Shown: positions 45,101-56,811 of the stretch, piece after piece
Position numbering within the stretch: the stretch's first letter is position 1
Layout of the letters: each line of letters starts with the position of its first letter
NCBI GenBank assembly: GCA_028571685.1
Contig: CM053164.1
Location: forward strand, 41,032,501 to 41,096,500
Source of the DNA: Heterohyrax brucei
Taxonomy: Eukaryota; Chordata; Mammalia; Hyracoidea; Procaviidae
Reading direction: 5' to 3'
Length of the DNA: 64,000 nucleotides
Translations under genes and position numbers: made by a program
The notes under the pieces: generated by a model
Seen by the model: the letters and a program-made list of their open reading frames with translations, nothing else
The model's database searches: none
What the model was told of the DNA's origin: nothing

Positions 45101-45739
45101 TGTCTTAGGCTGGGTTTTCTAGGGAAGCAAAACCAGTAACACGTGTAGGTACAAGGAAAGATTTAAATATATATATACAGACAGATAGATAGATACAAAT
45201 ATAGGAAACAGCTCACGTAATCACAGAAGCTGAATGTCCCAAGCTCTGGCACAAGCCTCACGTGTCCACGGAAGCTGAGGAACCCAAGGTCGGCAAGTCA
45301 GAGACCAGAGTTGCAGATCACCGGTGGTGTAGGTCAGTGGATCCCAAGCTGGTGGCGAGACGAAGCGACAGAGGCTGGAGGTCGGTGGATCCCAAGCTGG
45401 TGGCGAGACAAAGTGACAGAGGCTGGCGAACCCAGGATCGGCAAGTCAGGGAGCAGGACTGGGCAGAGGCTGGCGAGCGCAGGATTGGCAGGTCGGGGAG
45501 CAGGACTCTCAAGTGCCGACTGTAAGGACTGATGAGCCCAACAGCTGCTAGCTCAAGTCCCGGAACCAGATGCTGGAACCAGAGAGCAGGAGCTCCTGGC
45601 CACGTGAGCGATCAGCAGCCGTAGTCCAGGGTCTCGAGATGAGAGCCGAGGGGCAGGGAGCCACCACAAACCCCTCCCTGCCACTTAATACAGCAGCCAA
45701 GTAGGTAGTAGCCAAGTTGACATAATCCTGACCACCACA
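45101..45739 (-). mobile_element. Solo LTR of a second family, with internal tandem duplications
   Basis: 639 bp, TG...CA ends ('tgtcttaggctgggttttct' to 'cataatcctgaccaccaca') and a perfect 5-bp duplication 'ggccc' (45096-45100 and 45740-45744). Unlike the other LTRs here. The antisense orientation is inferred from resemblance to reversed ERVL-class LTRs. Internal duplications: a 48-bp unit twice (45331-45378 and 45379-45426), then a ~47-bp unit partly repeated (45427-45473 and from 45474). An 88-codon open frame over the duplications is a by-product. Confidence 0.75.
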
Positions 45740-45994
45740 GGCCCCGAGTCGGGGAGAAGGCCAGTTCCCCTGCAACTGCTTTACGAACACTTCTTGGGCC
45801 TTAGTTTCACCCTGGTCCCCTCCAGTTCAGGCACACTGTGGTCTGGGTTTCTACGAGGCTCTCTGGTCACACATCCATCTCCTTGCTTCTGAGATCTCTA
45901 AATGCTGACCACATGACAGGCAGTCCCCTAGCTGCCTGCTACGGACTTGATTGTTCACTTGTCCAAACAACAGCCATGAGAGGGTAGCTTCTAT
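45740..45994. other. Unique sequence
   Basis: Nothing recognised. Confidence 0.4.
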
Positions 45995-46110
45995 GCTCTT
46001 TGTGTCACACTGTTTTCCAAGTATGGAAGCTGAGGTTTAGAATGGGTAAGAAACTCACCCGTAGACTCACACAGCTAGTATGTGGCCTCAAACCCTGATA
46101 GCTGGGCTCC
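45995..46110 (-). mobile_element. MIR SINE, antisense
   Basis: 'ggaagctgaggtttagaatg' with 'cacacagctagtatgtggcc'. Confidence 0.65.
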
Positions 46111-47361
46111 ATAAAACAATTCAGTAACTGCTCTGCCACTGACCTTGCACAGCCTGGGGAGGACACAATGGCTGATGGCCAGACAGTGTCAGGAAGCCTG
46201 GGAAGTGCCAGGAGCCCTATGGAGGCTAAGAGGAAAGAGGGTTATCCTGGGCAGGGCCTGGGAGCAAGCTCAGGCTCCCAAATCAGGCTGACACCCAACC
46301 CCAAGACAATGTCAGGAGCAATCCGTGAGCAATGCAGTGTAGTCTAAAGAGCTCTGAGAGAGACAGGGTGACCCAGGCACCCTCCTTGGAGGTTTGTACT
46401 AGAGTCAGAATTTTCCCTGGCCAGGAAGCTACATGTGCCCTCTCTAGGAACAGGCCCCAGAAGCGAGATTTACGGACACAACTGAAGAAAAGTTCCCCAA
46501 CAAGGCCTGTGGCCTGAGCCCAGAAAAGACATTTGGGAAGCAGGGCCTCCTGGGGCAACTGATTCAAATGTAAGTCAGAGGTAGCTCACCCGGCGCTGAG
46601 GCCGAAAGGGTCTATTGCTTCAGAGACAAAACAGAGGCGAGAGAAAATGACCAAGGGTTAGAAATTCAGGATTAGTAAACCCCTTCTATGACAGCCAAAG
46701 CAAAGCAGTTGTGGACTGGGAAGGAGCTGGCCCCAAGACCAGAGTCTGTCACACGCGGTCTGCACCTCCCACGATGTGTCATCTGTGAATTGGGCTATCA
46801 GGCCTTCACATCCTTATGCAAGTCACAGATAAGAAGGTGAAAGTGTGTTCGTCCAGGACACAGCCACCCTCTCAGAGGTTCCCTCCTCTCTATCAGTCTC
46901 TCAGATACTAACTTTCCAACTAGCTGAATACAGCTGGACTGTCATCCAGCCCACATCTCTGTCACCTTCACAGGAAATTCACAGCACGTTGTCAGGAGCC
47001 ACAAGAGAAATCAACCACAAGTGGCCAGGGCTTAGTCTGGCCCAGCTCGGCCTCAGCAGCCATGCTGGCCACTTTCTCTCCTGAGTATCACACACCGTCT
47101 ACTCCCCAGGCCACCGCCAGCGCTGCTAAGAGCCCAGATCCAAGCCTGCTGGGCCACATGTCACTCAGTCTGCCCCTCCACTTCACAGATGGCAACACAT
47201 TCACACTAATGCTAATAGTGCCATATCCCGGGCCCCCTCCAAGAAGCCCTAGTATTCCGCTGTGTGTATGTGTATGTGTGTCCTTCCAGAGGTATCCTCC
47301 GTGTGTGTACACACGTGTATATTTCCCTTTATCTTACAGAAACAGTCTCATTCTGTATAAA
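46111..47361. other. Unique sequence
   Basis: No supportable gene. TG-rich wording at 47258-47325 is a weak microsatellite. Confidence 0.45.
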
Positions 47362-47552
47362 AATCACTGCCATCAGGTCAGTTGTGACTCACAGTGACCC
47401 TATCAGACAGAGTAGAACACCCCACAGAGTTCCCTAGGCTGTGATCTTTACAGAAGCCTAAAGCCACATCTCTCTCCTGTGCAGTGGCTGGTGGGTTTGA
47501 ACCACCTACTTTTGGTTGGCAACTGAGCACCTAACCACTGCACCACCAGCTG
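47362..47552 (-). mobile_element. RTE-tailed SINE, antisense
   Basis: 'actgccatcaggtcagttgt' to 'accactgcaccaccag'. It carries the 'ggctgtgatctttacagaag' segment also seen at 61826-62016, marking a third SINE variant. Confidence 0.88.
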
Positions 47553-48579
47553 TACGCATGCCAAGCCAGCCGAGTGCTGTCGAGTATAATTCTGCAAAGT
47601 AATACAGCTAAGTAGATTAAAAGTGCAAATAGTCCTCTAAGACATAATTAAAACTACCACTTCTCAGCTCTGCATACCACCTCTCCATCCTTGCTCTTCA
47701 GAGGCAGCATTTAAAAACATTTTGCTATTTCTCCTGGTTTCTACTTGATATTTGTACAATATTTCTAAAAATTATGCTGATATTGCTAACCGTTGATATT
47801 TTTTCCTTATGCTATCTTGTGATTTCCTACTCGGAAAAGAAAAAAAAAAGAGAATTTAGCTCTCTGTGTATGCTTCTCCTTCCCTCAATCTCCTGGCATA
47901 GGACAATATCTTTAAATTAAAATTTAGAGGAAAGTCTACAGAACAAACTAGCTTCTGATTAAACAGTACACATATTGTTAACAATTCTACAGCATGTCAA
48001 CATTCACCCTTCTCAGACTTAAGTTATCTTTTACTAGCTTTCCTGTCCCCTGCCGCCTTTTGGTCCTTGCCCTGGGCTGGTGTGCCCCTCTAGTCTCATT
48101 TTGCTTTTTGGCCTGTCTAATCTCTGGCTGAAGGACGCACCTCAGAAGTGACTTCATTACTGAGCTAAAAGGTGGTCTGTGGGCCACACTCGTGGGGTTT
48201 CTCTAGTTCCCATGAGGACAGTAAGTCTGGCGTTTTTTGGAGTTAGAATTTGGTTTACATTTTTCTAAAGCTCTGGCAAGGACCTTTTATTGAGACCCTG
48301 TCAGAGCCTTTGGTGGTGGTAGTGGGCACCGTCCTGTTGTGACAGCCTCAGTCTGCTGGAGGCTGTGGGAGTCAAGGGCCATTAGTCCCTTGCACTGCTA
48401 CAAAACAATCTGACTAAATCAATATTCAGTACTTATGTCACTCCTATGTAAATGTCACTCACAACTGAGGTCCCTAGCAGACCTTTCTTGCAAGGCTTTT
48501 TGTTTTTCCCAGCTAACAATTACCTTGTTTTTCATTTGCTTACATTACAGTGTATTCACCTGAACAACACTTTGCCCAA
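47553..48579. other. Unique sequence
   Basis: AT-rich, no repeat family recognised, no open frame of note. Confidence 0.42.
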
Positions 48580-48770
48580 GGAACCCTGGTGGAGCAATAG
48601 TTAAGCACAGGGCTGTTAACTGAAAGACTGGGAATTTGAATTCACCAGTCAGCCCAAGGGGGGAAAGACCTGGCAGCCCACTCCCACAGAGTTCCTAATG
48701 GGGCAGTTTTACTGTCCTGTGAGGCTACTAAAAGTCTAAATCAACTCAACAGCAGAGAACAACAGCAAAT
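48580..48770 (+). mobile_element. RTE-tailed SINE, long variant
   Basis: 'aaccctggtggagcaatagt' to 'caacagcagagaacaacagc'. Perfect 10-bp duplication 'ctttgcccaa' (48570-48579 and 48771-48780). Confidence 0.93.
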
Positions 48771-49330
48771 CTTTGCCCAACACTTCTATGGCTAGGAATT
48801 TCCCCTATGGATTTATTCTCAAATGTTAAATAAGCTCTTTTTACGTAAGTGTTTAGCACAGCATTATTTGTAAAATTAAAGACCATAAATCACCTAGATG
48901 ACCACAATAGGGGGTTAGTAAAATAAATTATAGTTCATCCACAGAAAGGAATGCTCTGTAGTCATTAAAAAGAAATGAAGTAAATTTCTTATGTGTTTTA
49001 CATAAAACTATCCAAGACAAAAAACAAGAAGGTACAGAACAATGTGAATGCTGTGCTGTGAATGGGATAAATGCTGACGTCTGAAGTAAGAATGTTAAAG
49101 GATGTGAATGTGGACCTCTGCATAGAAATTCTTCTGGAAGCCTAGACGAAAAGCTAGTGTGAACAGCGGCTGCCTTCAGGGAGAAAGACCTGACGAGAGG
49201 GGAGCGAAACGTTTACCTTTCATTTAGAACTTACGGTACAACTTGAATTTTCTTGGTATGCTTACCGTTTTTTTATATGTATTGCCATGTTACTTTTTAA
49301 AAACGTGAATAAATACAATATTAAATTCAC
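48771..49330 (+). mobile_element. Old L1M 3' end
   Basis: 'cagcattatttgtaaaatta', 'tgctctgtagtcattaaaaa' and 'cggctgccttcagggaga' follow L1M 3' order, ending in AT-rich sequence. Confidence 0.7.
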
Positions 49331-49348
49331 AATATAGTATATCATTAT

Positions 49349-49492
49349 GGAGCCTGGGTAGCATAGTGATTAAGAGCTTAGCTGCTGACCAAAACATCTG
49401 CAGTTCAAATCTTTGGAAACCCTAAGGAACAACTCTACGCTGTCTTACAGAATTGCTATGAGTCAGAATCAATTCAACAGCATTTGTTTTTT
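49349..49492 (+). mobile_element. RTE-tailed SINE, short variant
   Basis: 'gagcctgggtagcatagtga' to 'attcaacagcatttg'. Flanked by 'agtatatcattat' (49336-49348) and 'agtataccattat' (49493-49505), one mismatch. Confidence 0.92.
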
Positions 49493-49572
49493 AGTATACC
49501 ATTATTTATAACAATGACATTAATTATTCAATAATATATATAAATATAACAATATATTACATTATTAATATA
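49493..49572. repeat. AT-rich low-complexity sequence
   Basis: Imperfect TA and TTA runs. Confidence 0.8.
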
Positions 49573-49725
49573 AAACCAACTAAAGTCATTACGCTAAGCT
49601 GATTTGGACTTGTAGCAACTCTACAGGAGAGAGTAGAAGTGCGGTTTTCAGGGAGCAGCCGGTGGATTCACACTGCTGATCTTTTCGTTAGCATCAAGCT
49701 CTTAACCATGCCACCAGGGCTCTAA
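49573..49725 (-). mobile_element. RTE-tailed SINE, short variant, antisense
   Basis: 'ccaactaaagtcattacgct' to 'aaccatgccaccagggctc'. Perfect 10-bp duplication 'tattaatata' (49563-49572 and 49726-49735). Confidence 0.92.
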
Positions 49726-49925
49726 TATTAATATAGACATAATAATATACCAACATGTATATGAATATTAAATGTTATTAACTATATGTTAATAGCATTA
49801 TTTAGTAACAAGGGTTAATAATATAATAGTTAATATTTAGCAACAAGGGTTATATAAGTAGTAAGATGTGGGTTATTTGGAGCTTTGTTATACGTTTCTA
49901 TGTTTTTAAAAGTAAGTGAACATTA
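49726..49925. repeat. AT-rich sequence with a local duplication
   Basis: 'agtaacaagggttaataata' (49804-49823) is echoed by 'agcaacaagggttatataag' (49838-49857). Confidence 0.7.
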
Positions 49926-51584
49926 TTTTTAAAAGGAAAATAACAGCTTACAACTTCCCCCAGTATCTGTGGCTCCCTGTGTCCTGGCCACCTCTCTGCT
50001 CCACTTGCACCTAGAGTCCCCCACTTGTTCAGTGATTGTCCACCTGAGCCCCCGAGCGGGAAGTATGATTTCTAGGGCTGTGAAGAGTGAGTTCAAGAGG
50101 AAAAGATGAGGGAGAAAGAGAAAGTCTGAGAGTCTAAACACGGTCTCCTCTCTAACCCCACCCCAGCTTCCCCCTCTCCAAATGTGTTGGTGAGCTCACT
50201 CATGCCTCTAATAGACTTTGCTGAGTACTCTGGTTGAGTCCAACACTGACACCTCTCCTGTACCATCTATTCTCTCCGCCGTCCAGAGAGGACACTGAAC
50301 AGGCACTTCGGAGAGGCTGAAGAAGGAAGGGAGAAGACAGAGGGAGGCCGAAAAGAGACTCAGCAGCCCATTCAAGTTTATCCAGTCAGTGAACAGCCAA
50401 AAGGGCTTCAGATCTGTGTGTCCTAAGTCCTTTCCATGTCAGCCCCATTTCCCCATGAAGGCTCTATCCAACTTTGTGATTCTATAAGGAAACTCTTCCT
50501 TGAAATGCAGGGGAGGGATGGCAACAAAAAGCCATGTGTTCGAATCACGTTCAGGTGGACTCTGGGAGTCACGACCCCTGGGCTCTCAGGGTTGTAGTCT
50601 CTCCAACACATCTACAGGGTTAGGCAACTCTGAGCAGTGGCCACACTCAGGAACCACAGTGTGGCTGTACCAGGACAAGAACCCGGCTCACAGAGAGGGA
50701 GAAAGGAAAGGGATTAGAGCTCGGGGGCCCTCTCTACTCATCACAGAATCTCATTTCTGGTCAGGAAGGTCAGGGCCTACAACAAACTACAGAGAGTTAA
50801 CCAGCCTGTTCAGTCCAGACCTGCATTCAGCTCCACACATAATCCCTCTGGAGAGTGGGGTATTGCGGAGCTCAAGAGGAAAAGCACATTCTCTCATCCT
50901 ACAGCTGGGGAAATGAAGGCATCCCTCCTATAGGTCCTGCGTGCCTCAGCTGCCGAAGGAGGAAAAGGATTCCTTAACTCTCCTCACCCCAGTCTCTGAC
51001 AACACTAAGAATTAGGTGTTGGTACAGCCCTTGTAAGTGGATCAGAGACAGATCAGGGAAGGTGGCTTCAGAGGACTGGTCTGGGCCACAGGGATGCAAG
51101 TTTAGCGAAGACAAGGGCTGTCCCTATTTCACCCGCTAAACTCTACAGCTCCAGATAAAGGTACTCCCATTTACCACCTGTGCTGGGGAGCTTCTACCCT
51201 CTGCCCAGAATCTCCTCCTGATCTACCCACCTGGTACTCCTCCAGGTCCTCCCAGGACATCTGGTGCCTCCAACATTGCCCCATGACAACCCCACCCTGC
51301 TCTCTCCCCGTGGTAGAACTTCGGCCCCAAGGGCTCACCAGCTGGTGCAACTACTTGGCCTGGTTGCCATGGTGACTAGCATTCTACCCTCTGCTCATTC
51401 TACTTGAGCCTGAGTGGGCCAAGAAACAGGTTCTTTTAGTTTGCAAGGCTAACAGACAGCATCCAAGGAAATATTACCCAATAGGCAAGAATGAAAAAAA
51501 AAAAGCAATAAACAGAAAGGCAGCCCAACCTCACAAACCAAGCTGACATGAGCTAACAAACAGTATTAGATTTTTATTATCCCA
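49926..51584. other. Unique sequence
   Basis: No gene recognised. The 138-codon plus frame at 50500-50916 has no domain. Confidence 0.45.
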
Positions 51585-51590
51585 AGAAAG

Positions 51591-52634
51591 TGTAGTCTGT
51601 GCTGTAATACATACCTGTTGTTGCATTTAGATAAATAATACAGGAGAGGTAGAACAAGATATACATAGAATTGGATAGCAAGCTACTTGGTCGCTGTAAC
51701 ACTCTTACAAACACCAGATTTCTTTCTTAGTTATCGTCAAGAACAAATACATGAGCTAAATCACTATAGCAAGGAATAGTAAGTGTGCATCCAAATAGCA
51801 TTAGACATATTAAATCTTATCTTCTATTGTCTTGCACACTTAAGGCAAAAAGCCTCAGGCTAAAATGTTGACGTACAAAGAGTCTGCTCACTTCCACAAT
51901 GTAATTGATGAGAACATCACTTTAACATCCTAGTGGAGAAGCAAATGCTATCTGGGGGTAAATCAGCACCATGAGTTTTAAAAGCCTGCAGTGGCCACCA
52001 TTTAGGAGTCCCACTAAGTCCAGGTATTGATCACCAGTAAGTTGTCTCCCATCTCTGATAACAGAAAGGAATGATTTAGGAAATAATATTGGAACCGTTA
52101 TTTCCTGTCCTTGAGCATAAAGAATTGGAGCTGGCCCCACAAGGACACATCCACCGAGCTTTGAAGTATAAAGACAACAGATAGGATAATCTTGGAAAAT
52201 ATCCTTTAGGAAACTTTTCACAGAAGCCAATCAAACAGAGCACAAAAGACTTTCCACTATTATCTTTTTCTATTAACATTTAGTGAATGGAAGATTTGTT
52301 GGTCCAGTGAAGACCCTTTTTCTGAATGTCAAACTGGCACCAAAGATTGTTAAGAAAGATAAGTCAGAATGTAGGCTCACGGTTTCTAACCAGTCTGTGA
52401 AAAGATGAAGTTTCGATAGTTTTGTGCATTTGTAATGTTAATATATACTGATGATCCTGTAATGTTCCTTGGACTTGGGCAGATACAGCTGTAGTAGTAT
52501 GTTTGTCTGTCTTCCCAGTCTTTCTTACTGGGTAGTATTGCCTTGGACTCAGACAGATGTCACTTTGGCAGCATGCTAGTCTGCTTCCCACTTCTGCCTA
52601 TTTGAATATATGCCGAATAAAACTTTCTTTTGCA
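51591..52634 (+). mobile_element. Long solo LTR (possible class II ERV)
   Basis: 1044 bp from 'tgtagtctgtgctg' to 'aaaactttcttttgca', TG...CA ends, with a perfect 6-bp duplication 'agaaag' (51585-51590 and 52635-52640). Six-base duplications are typical of ERVK/betaretrovirus-like integrases. AATAAA at 52616-52621 gives the plus orientation and lies only 13 bases from the 3' end. No gag, pol or env is nearby. A 102-codon minus-strand frame (51922-52230) inside it has no recognised motif. Confidence 0.7.
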
Positions 52635-52640
52635 AGAAAG

Positions 52641-52754
52641 AATGAGAGAATGGGGGGAGGAAGAGAGGGAGGAAAGAAGAGAGAGAGAGAGAGAGAGAAA
52701 AGAGAGAAAGAAGGAGGGAAGAAGAAAAGAAAGAAGAAAGAGGAAGGAAGGGAC
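52641..52754 (+). repeat. Polypurine (GA/GGAA) tract
   Basis: Nearly pure purine on the plus strand, leading into the GGGA array. Confidence 0.9.
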
Positions 52755-52912
52755 GGAGGGAGGGAGGGAGGGAGGGAGGGAGGGAGGGAGGGAGGGAGGG
52801 AGGGAGGGAGGGAGGGAGGGAGGGAGGGAGGGAGGGAGGGAGGGAGGGAGGGAGGGAGGGAGGGAGGGAGGGAGGGAGGGAGGGAGGGAGGGAGGGAGGG
52901 AGGGAGGGAGGA
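52755..52912 (+). repeat. (GGGA)n tetranucleotide array
   Basis: About 39 almost perfect GGGA units. It gives artefactual open frames of GREGGREG and PSLPPSLP type on the two strands. Confidence 0.97.
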
Positions 52913-52925
52913 AAAGAAGTAGTAA

Positions 52926-53128
52926 GATTGGAAGTATTGGCTCTGAAGTCAGACTGGGGTCTAATCCCAGATCTACCACATTCTGACCACGTGACCTGGG
53001 GGAAGTTATTGAACCTCTGTGTCTTAGTTTCCTTATGGGACAATAACCAAAGGATTTGGGGGATGATTATTTGACTTAATCCAGGTAACAAAGTCTGGCA
53101 CATAGTAAGTCCTCAACAAACTTTAGTT
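52926..53128 (+). mobile_element. MIR SINE, nearly complete
   Basis: 'ggctctgaagtcagactggg', 'accacgtgacctgggggaag', 'ttattgaacctctgtgtctt' and 'ggcacatagtaagtcctcaa' cover most of the MIR consensus. Confidence 0.9.
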
Positions 53129-53505
53129 ATTAGAACCATGTCCCAAGCACTGTGCCAAGTATGGGGGACAGAAATGAATAAGCAGACAAAGCCTCGATAA
53201 GTAAGCCCAGAAAAGGGCATTCCACCACATCTGTTAGGGTCTCAGTAGGCATACTCAAAGCAGGATAACTTCAGACAGCTTAATAAAGAGGTTCTTCACA
53301 AAGGTAAAGTCAGGGTGCAGGGAAACCACCCAGGGTAGTTCAGAAACAAAGCTCCTACCAGCCCCAGCCCAACAGGACATAGAATAAATAATCTGGTGTC
53401 ATTTTTCTTTTTCTTCAGTCTTCTGCTGAAGGATAAAATAATACATGGAAAGCTCTTAGCAATGTAGTCCACATATAATGAGTTACCAGTGAAGTGTTGA
53501 TTTTT
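53129..53505. other. Unassigned sequence
   Basis: 53135-53190 ('gcactgtgccaagtatgggg') looks like an old repeat end. Otherwise nothing recognised. Confidence 0.4.
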
Positions 53506-54403
53506 TGTTATGTACCATCCCATCAGTTCTGACTCACAGTGACCTTATGCACAAGGGAACACTGGCTGGTCCGACACCATCCTCACAAGTCATTACTATG
53601 TTGGAGCCCGTTGTTACAACCATTGTGTTGATTGACCTTTTTGAGAGTCTCACTCTTTATTAATGACCTTCCACTATACCAAGCATGATGTCTTCTCCAA
53701 GAACTGGTCCCTCTTGATAACATGTCCAAAGCCTGTGAGACGAGGTTTCACCATCCTTGCTTCTCAGAAATATTCTGGCTATCCTTCTTCCAAGAGAGAT
53801 TTGTTGATTCCTCTGGGTGATCCATGGTATATTCAATATTCATCACCGACACATAATTGAAAAACATCAACTCATCTTTTGCCTCCATTATTCATTGTCT
53901 AGCTTTTGCATGCATATGAAACAAAAATACCATTGCTGGGGTCAGAAGCACTTCAGTCTTCAAGGGCACAACTTTGCTTTTTAACACTTTAAAGAGGTCT
54001 TTTGCAGTAGATTTGCCCGATGTAATTCATCCTTAGTTTACTTAACTGCCGCTTCCACGGGCGTTGCTTGTGGACCCAAGTAAAATGAATGCCTTGACAA
54101 TTTCAATCTTTTCTCTGTTTATTATGATGTTGCTTACTGGTCCAGTTGTGAGGATTTTTGTTTTCTCCATGCTAAGACACAATCCATGCTGGAGACTGTA
54201 ATCTTTGATCTTCACCAGTAAGTGCTTCAAGTCTTCTTCACTTTCAGCAAGCAAAGTTGTTCCATCTGAATATCAGAGGTTGTTAATAAGTATTCCTCCA
54301 ATCCTGATGCTATGTTATTCTTCACATAGTTCAGCTTCTGAGGTTATTTGCTCAGCATATAGATTGAATAAGTGTGGTAAAAGGATGCAGCTATGACACT
54401 CGT

Positions 54404-55088
54404 TGCCTTAGTTATTTGGTACTGCTCTAACAGAAATACCATGAATGGACGTCCTTTAAAAACTTTTTTTATTCTTACAGTCCAGTAGGCTACAATTCCA
54501 AATTCAGGATGTTTGCTCCAGGGAAAGGCTTTCCCTCTGTTGCCTCTGGAGGAAAGTCCTTGTGTTGCATCAATCTGGTTGGGGATTATCTTGGTGCTGG
54601 AAGCTCAGGTCTCAAGGATGCTCTCTTCTCCCAGTGCTGCTCTCCTGATTGTGTGAAGTTCACTATTCTCAGCTTGGTTCTCTCTCTTTTTATCTCCCAT
54701 AGGATGAAAGGTTAGAAGGTGGCATAAGCCACACTCCAGGAAAACTGCCTTCGCAAAGGTGTTGTAGTCCCACTCCAGTCCTCTTTTAACATAATCCTCC
54801 TATTTATTAGTCATAGGCAGAGATTAGGACGTATAAAACCAAAACTAAATCCACTGCCATTGAGTTGAGTCTGACTCGTAGTGACCACGCAGGAGAGAGT
54901 AGAACTGCTCCACAGAGTTTCCAAGGAGCAGCTGGCAGATTTGAACTGCCAACCTTTTGGTTAGCGGATGTAGCACTTAACCGCTATGCCACCAGAGTTT
55001 AGCATAGGAAAATTACAAAATATTGAGAATAATGGTCCAGCCAAATGGCTGCATGCATTTTTGGGTGGACACAGTTCAATCCACAACA
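54404..55088 (-). mobile_element. Solo LTR (MaLR/ERVL-like), antisense, in RTE
   Basis: Starts 'tgccttagttatttggtact' and ends 'gttcaatccacaaca'. Flanks 'ctcgt' (54399-54403) and 'ctcat' (55089-55093) form a 5-bp duplication with one mismatch. It carries a SINE inside. Confidence 0.9.
54835..54999 (-). mobile_element. RTE-tailed SINE nested in the LTR
   Basis: 'ctaaatccactgccattgag' to 'ccgctatgccaccagagttt'. It has LTR sequence on both sides, so it is the youngest of three layers (RTE, LTR, SINE). Confidence 0.92.
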
Positions 55089-56811
55089 CTCATCCTTCTT
55101 GATTTTAACCCATGCGGTATCCCCCTGTTCTGTTAGAACCACTGTATCTTTTTCTATGTACAGTTTCCAAATGAGCACAATTAAGTGTTCTGGAATTCCC
55201 ATTCTTTGCAATGTTATCCATAATTTGTTATGATTCACACAGTCAATAAAAGACAACAAAACGTTTCTCTAGTATTCTCTGCTTTGGGCCAAGATCATCT
55301 GACATAAGCAATGATGTCCCTTGTTCCATGTCCTCTTCCAAATCCAGGTGGAATTTCCACCAGTTTCCTGTGACAAAAATGTGACCATTTTAAAATTATC
55401 TTCAGTGTAATTTTACTTGCAAGTGATATTAATGATACTGTTAGATAATTTCCACACTCCATTGGATCATCTTTCTTTGGGATGGGCATAAATATGGATC
55501 TCTGAAAGTCAGTTGGCCAGATAGCTGTTTTCCAAATTTCTTGGCATAGATGAGTGAGTGCTGCCAGTGTTTCTCTGTTTATTGAAACACTTCAATTGGT
55601 CATGTGTAGACTATAGGAGGCTTGATTTCACCAAGGCCTTCAGGGCAGCTTGGACATCTTCCTGCCATATCATCGGTTCTTGATCATATGCTACCCTTGA
55701 AAGGGCTGAATGTTGTTCATTTCTTTCTGATACAGTGACCCCTTTCATCTTCTTTTGATTTTCCTGTATCATTCAATTTTTTTCCCATAAAATTATTTAA
55801 TATTGCAGCTCAAGGTTCGAATTTTTTCTTCAGTTCTTTCAGCTTGGGATACACCTACCATGTTCCTCCATTTTGCTTTTCTGATAGTCTTTGCACATTT
55901 CATTATAATATTTTATTTTGTCTTTTGAGCTGCCTTTTGAAATCTTCTGTTCAGCTCTTTTACTTCATCATTTCTTCCTTTCACTTTAGCTACTCAGTGA
56001 TCAAGAGCAAGTTTCAGAGTCTCTTTTGACATCCATTTTGGTCTTTTCTTTATGTCTTTTTAGTGACCTTTAATTTTCTTCATGTATGATATCCTTGATG
56101 TCATCCCACAGCTAGTCAGATCTTTGGCCATTAGTGCTCAGGGCATCCAATCTGTTCTTGAAATGGTTTCTAAATTCAGGTGGGATATTCACAGTCATAC
56201 TTTAGCTCTTGTGAACTTATTCTAATTTTCTGCAGCTCCAACTTGAACTTGCATACAAGCAGTTGATGATCTGTCCCTCAGCTGGCCTCTGCCTTTGTTT
56301 AGACAGATGGATGATGCTGCACTTCATCATCTCTTTACACAGATGTAGTCAATTTGTTTCCTGTGTATTCTGCAAAGCAAAGTGTACATGTGTATAGTTG
56401 CCACTATGTCATTGAAAGAAGGTATTTGCAATGAAGTGGCTGGTCTTTCAAAATTCTATCATGCAATCTCTGGCATCATTTCTATCTCCAATGTTATTTT
56501 TCAAGTACTTATTCTGATTTGCTTCCAACTTTTGCATTCCAATTACCGGTAATTACCAATACATTTTGATCACACGTTAGGTCAAATTAAGACTACAGAA
56601 GTTGATAAAAATCTTCAATTTCTTCCTCTTTTGCCTTGGTGATTGGTAAGTAAATTTGAATAATAAGTGTATTAACTGGTCTTACTTGTAGGTGTGTGAA
56701 TATCCTCTTGTGACTGACAGTGCTGCCCTTCAGGATAGATCTTGAATTTTTTTTTTAAATGAAGAATGAGATGACATTCTTCTTCAATTTGTCATTTCTG
56801 GCATAGTAGAC

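Noticed and set aside
45262-45525. 88-codon frame with RSVDPKLVAR repeats
   Set aside because: The repeats come from the 48-bp duplication inside an LTR, not from a protein.
51922-52230. 102-codon minus-strand frame inside the long LTR
   Set aside because: It looked more protein-like than most, but it runs antisense to the LTR and I recognise no family. Left as a by-product of the LTR.
52557-53103. Frames of up to 175 codons with GREGGREG or PSLPPSLP repeats
   Set aside because: Direct translation of the GGGA microsatellite.
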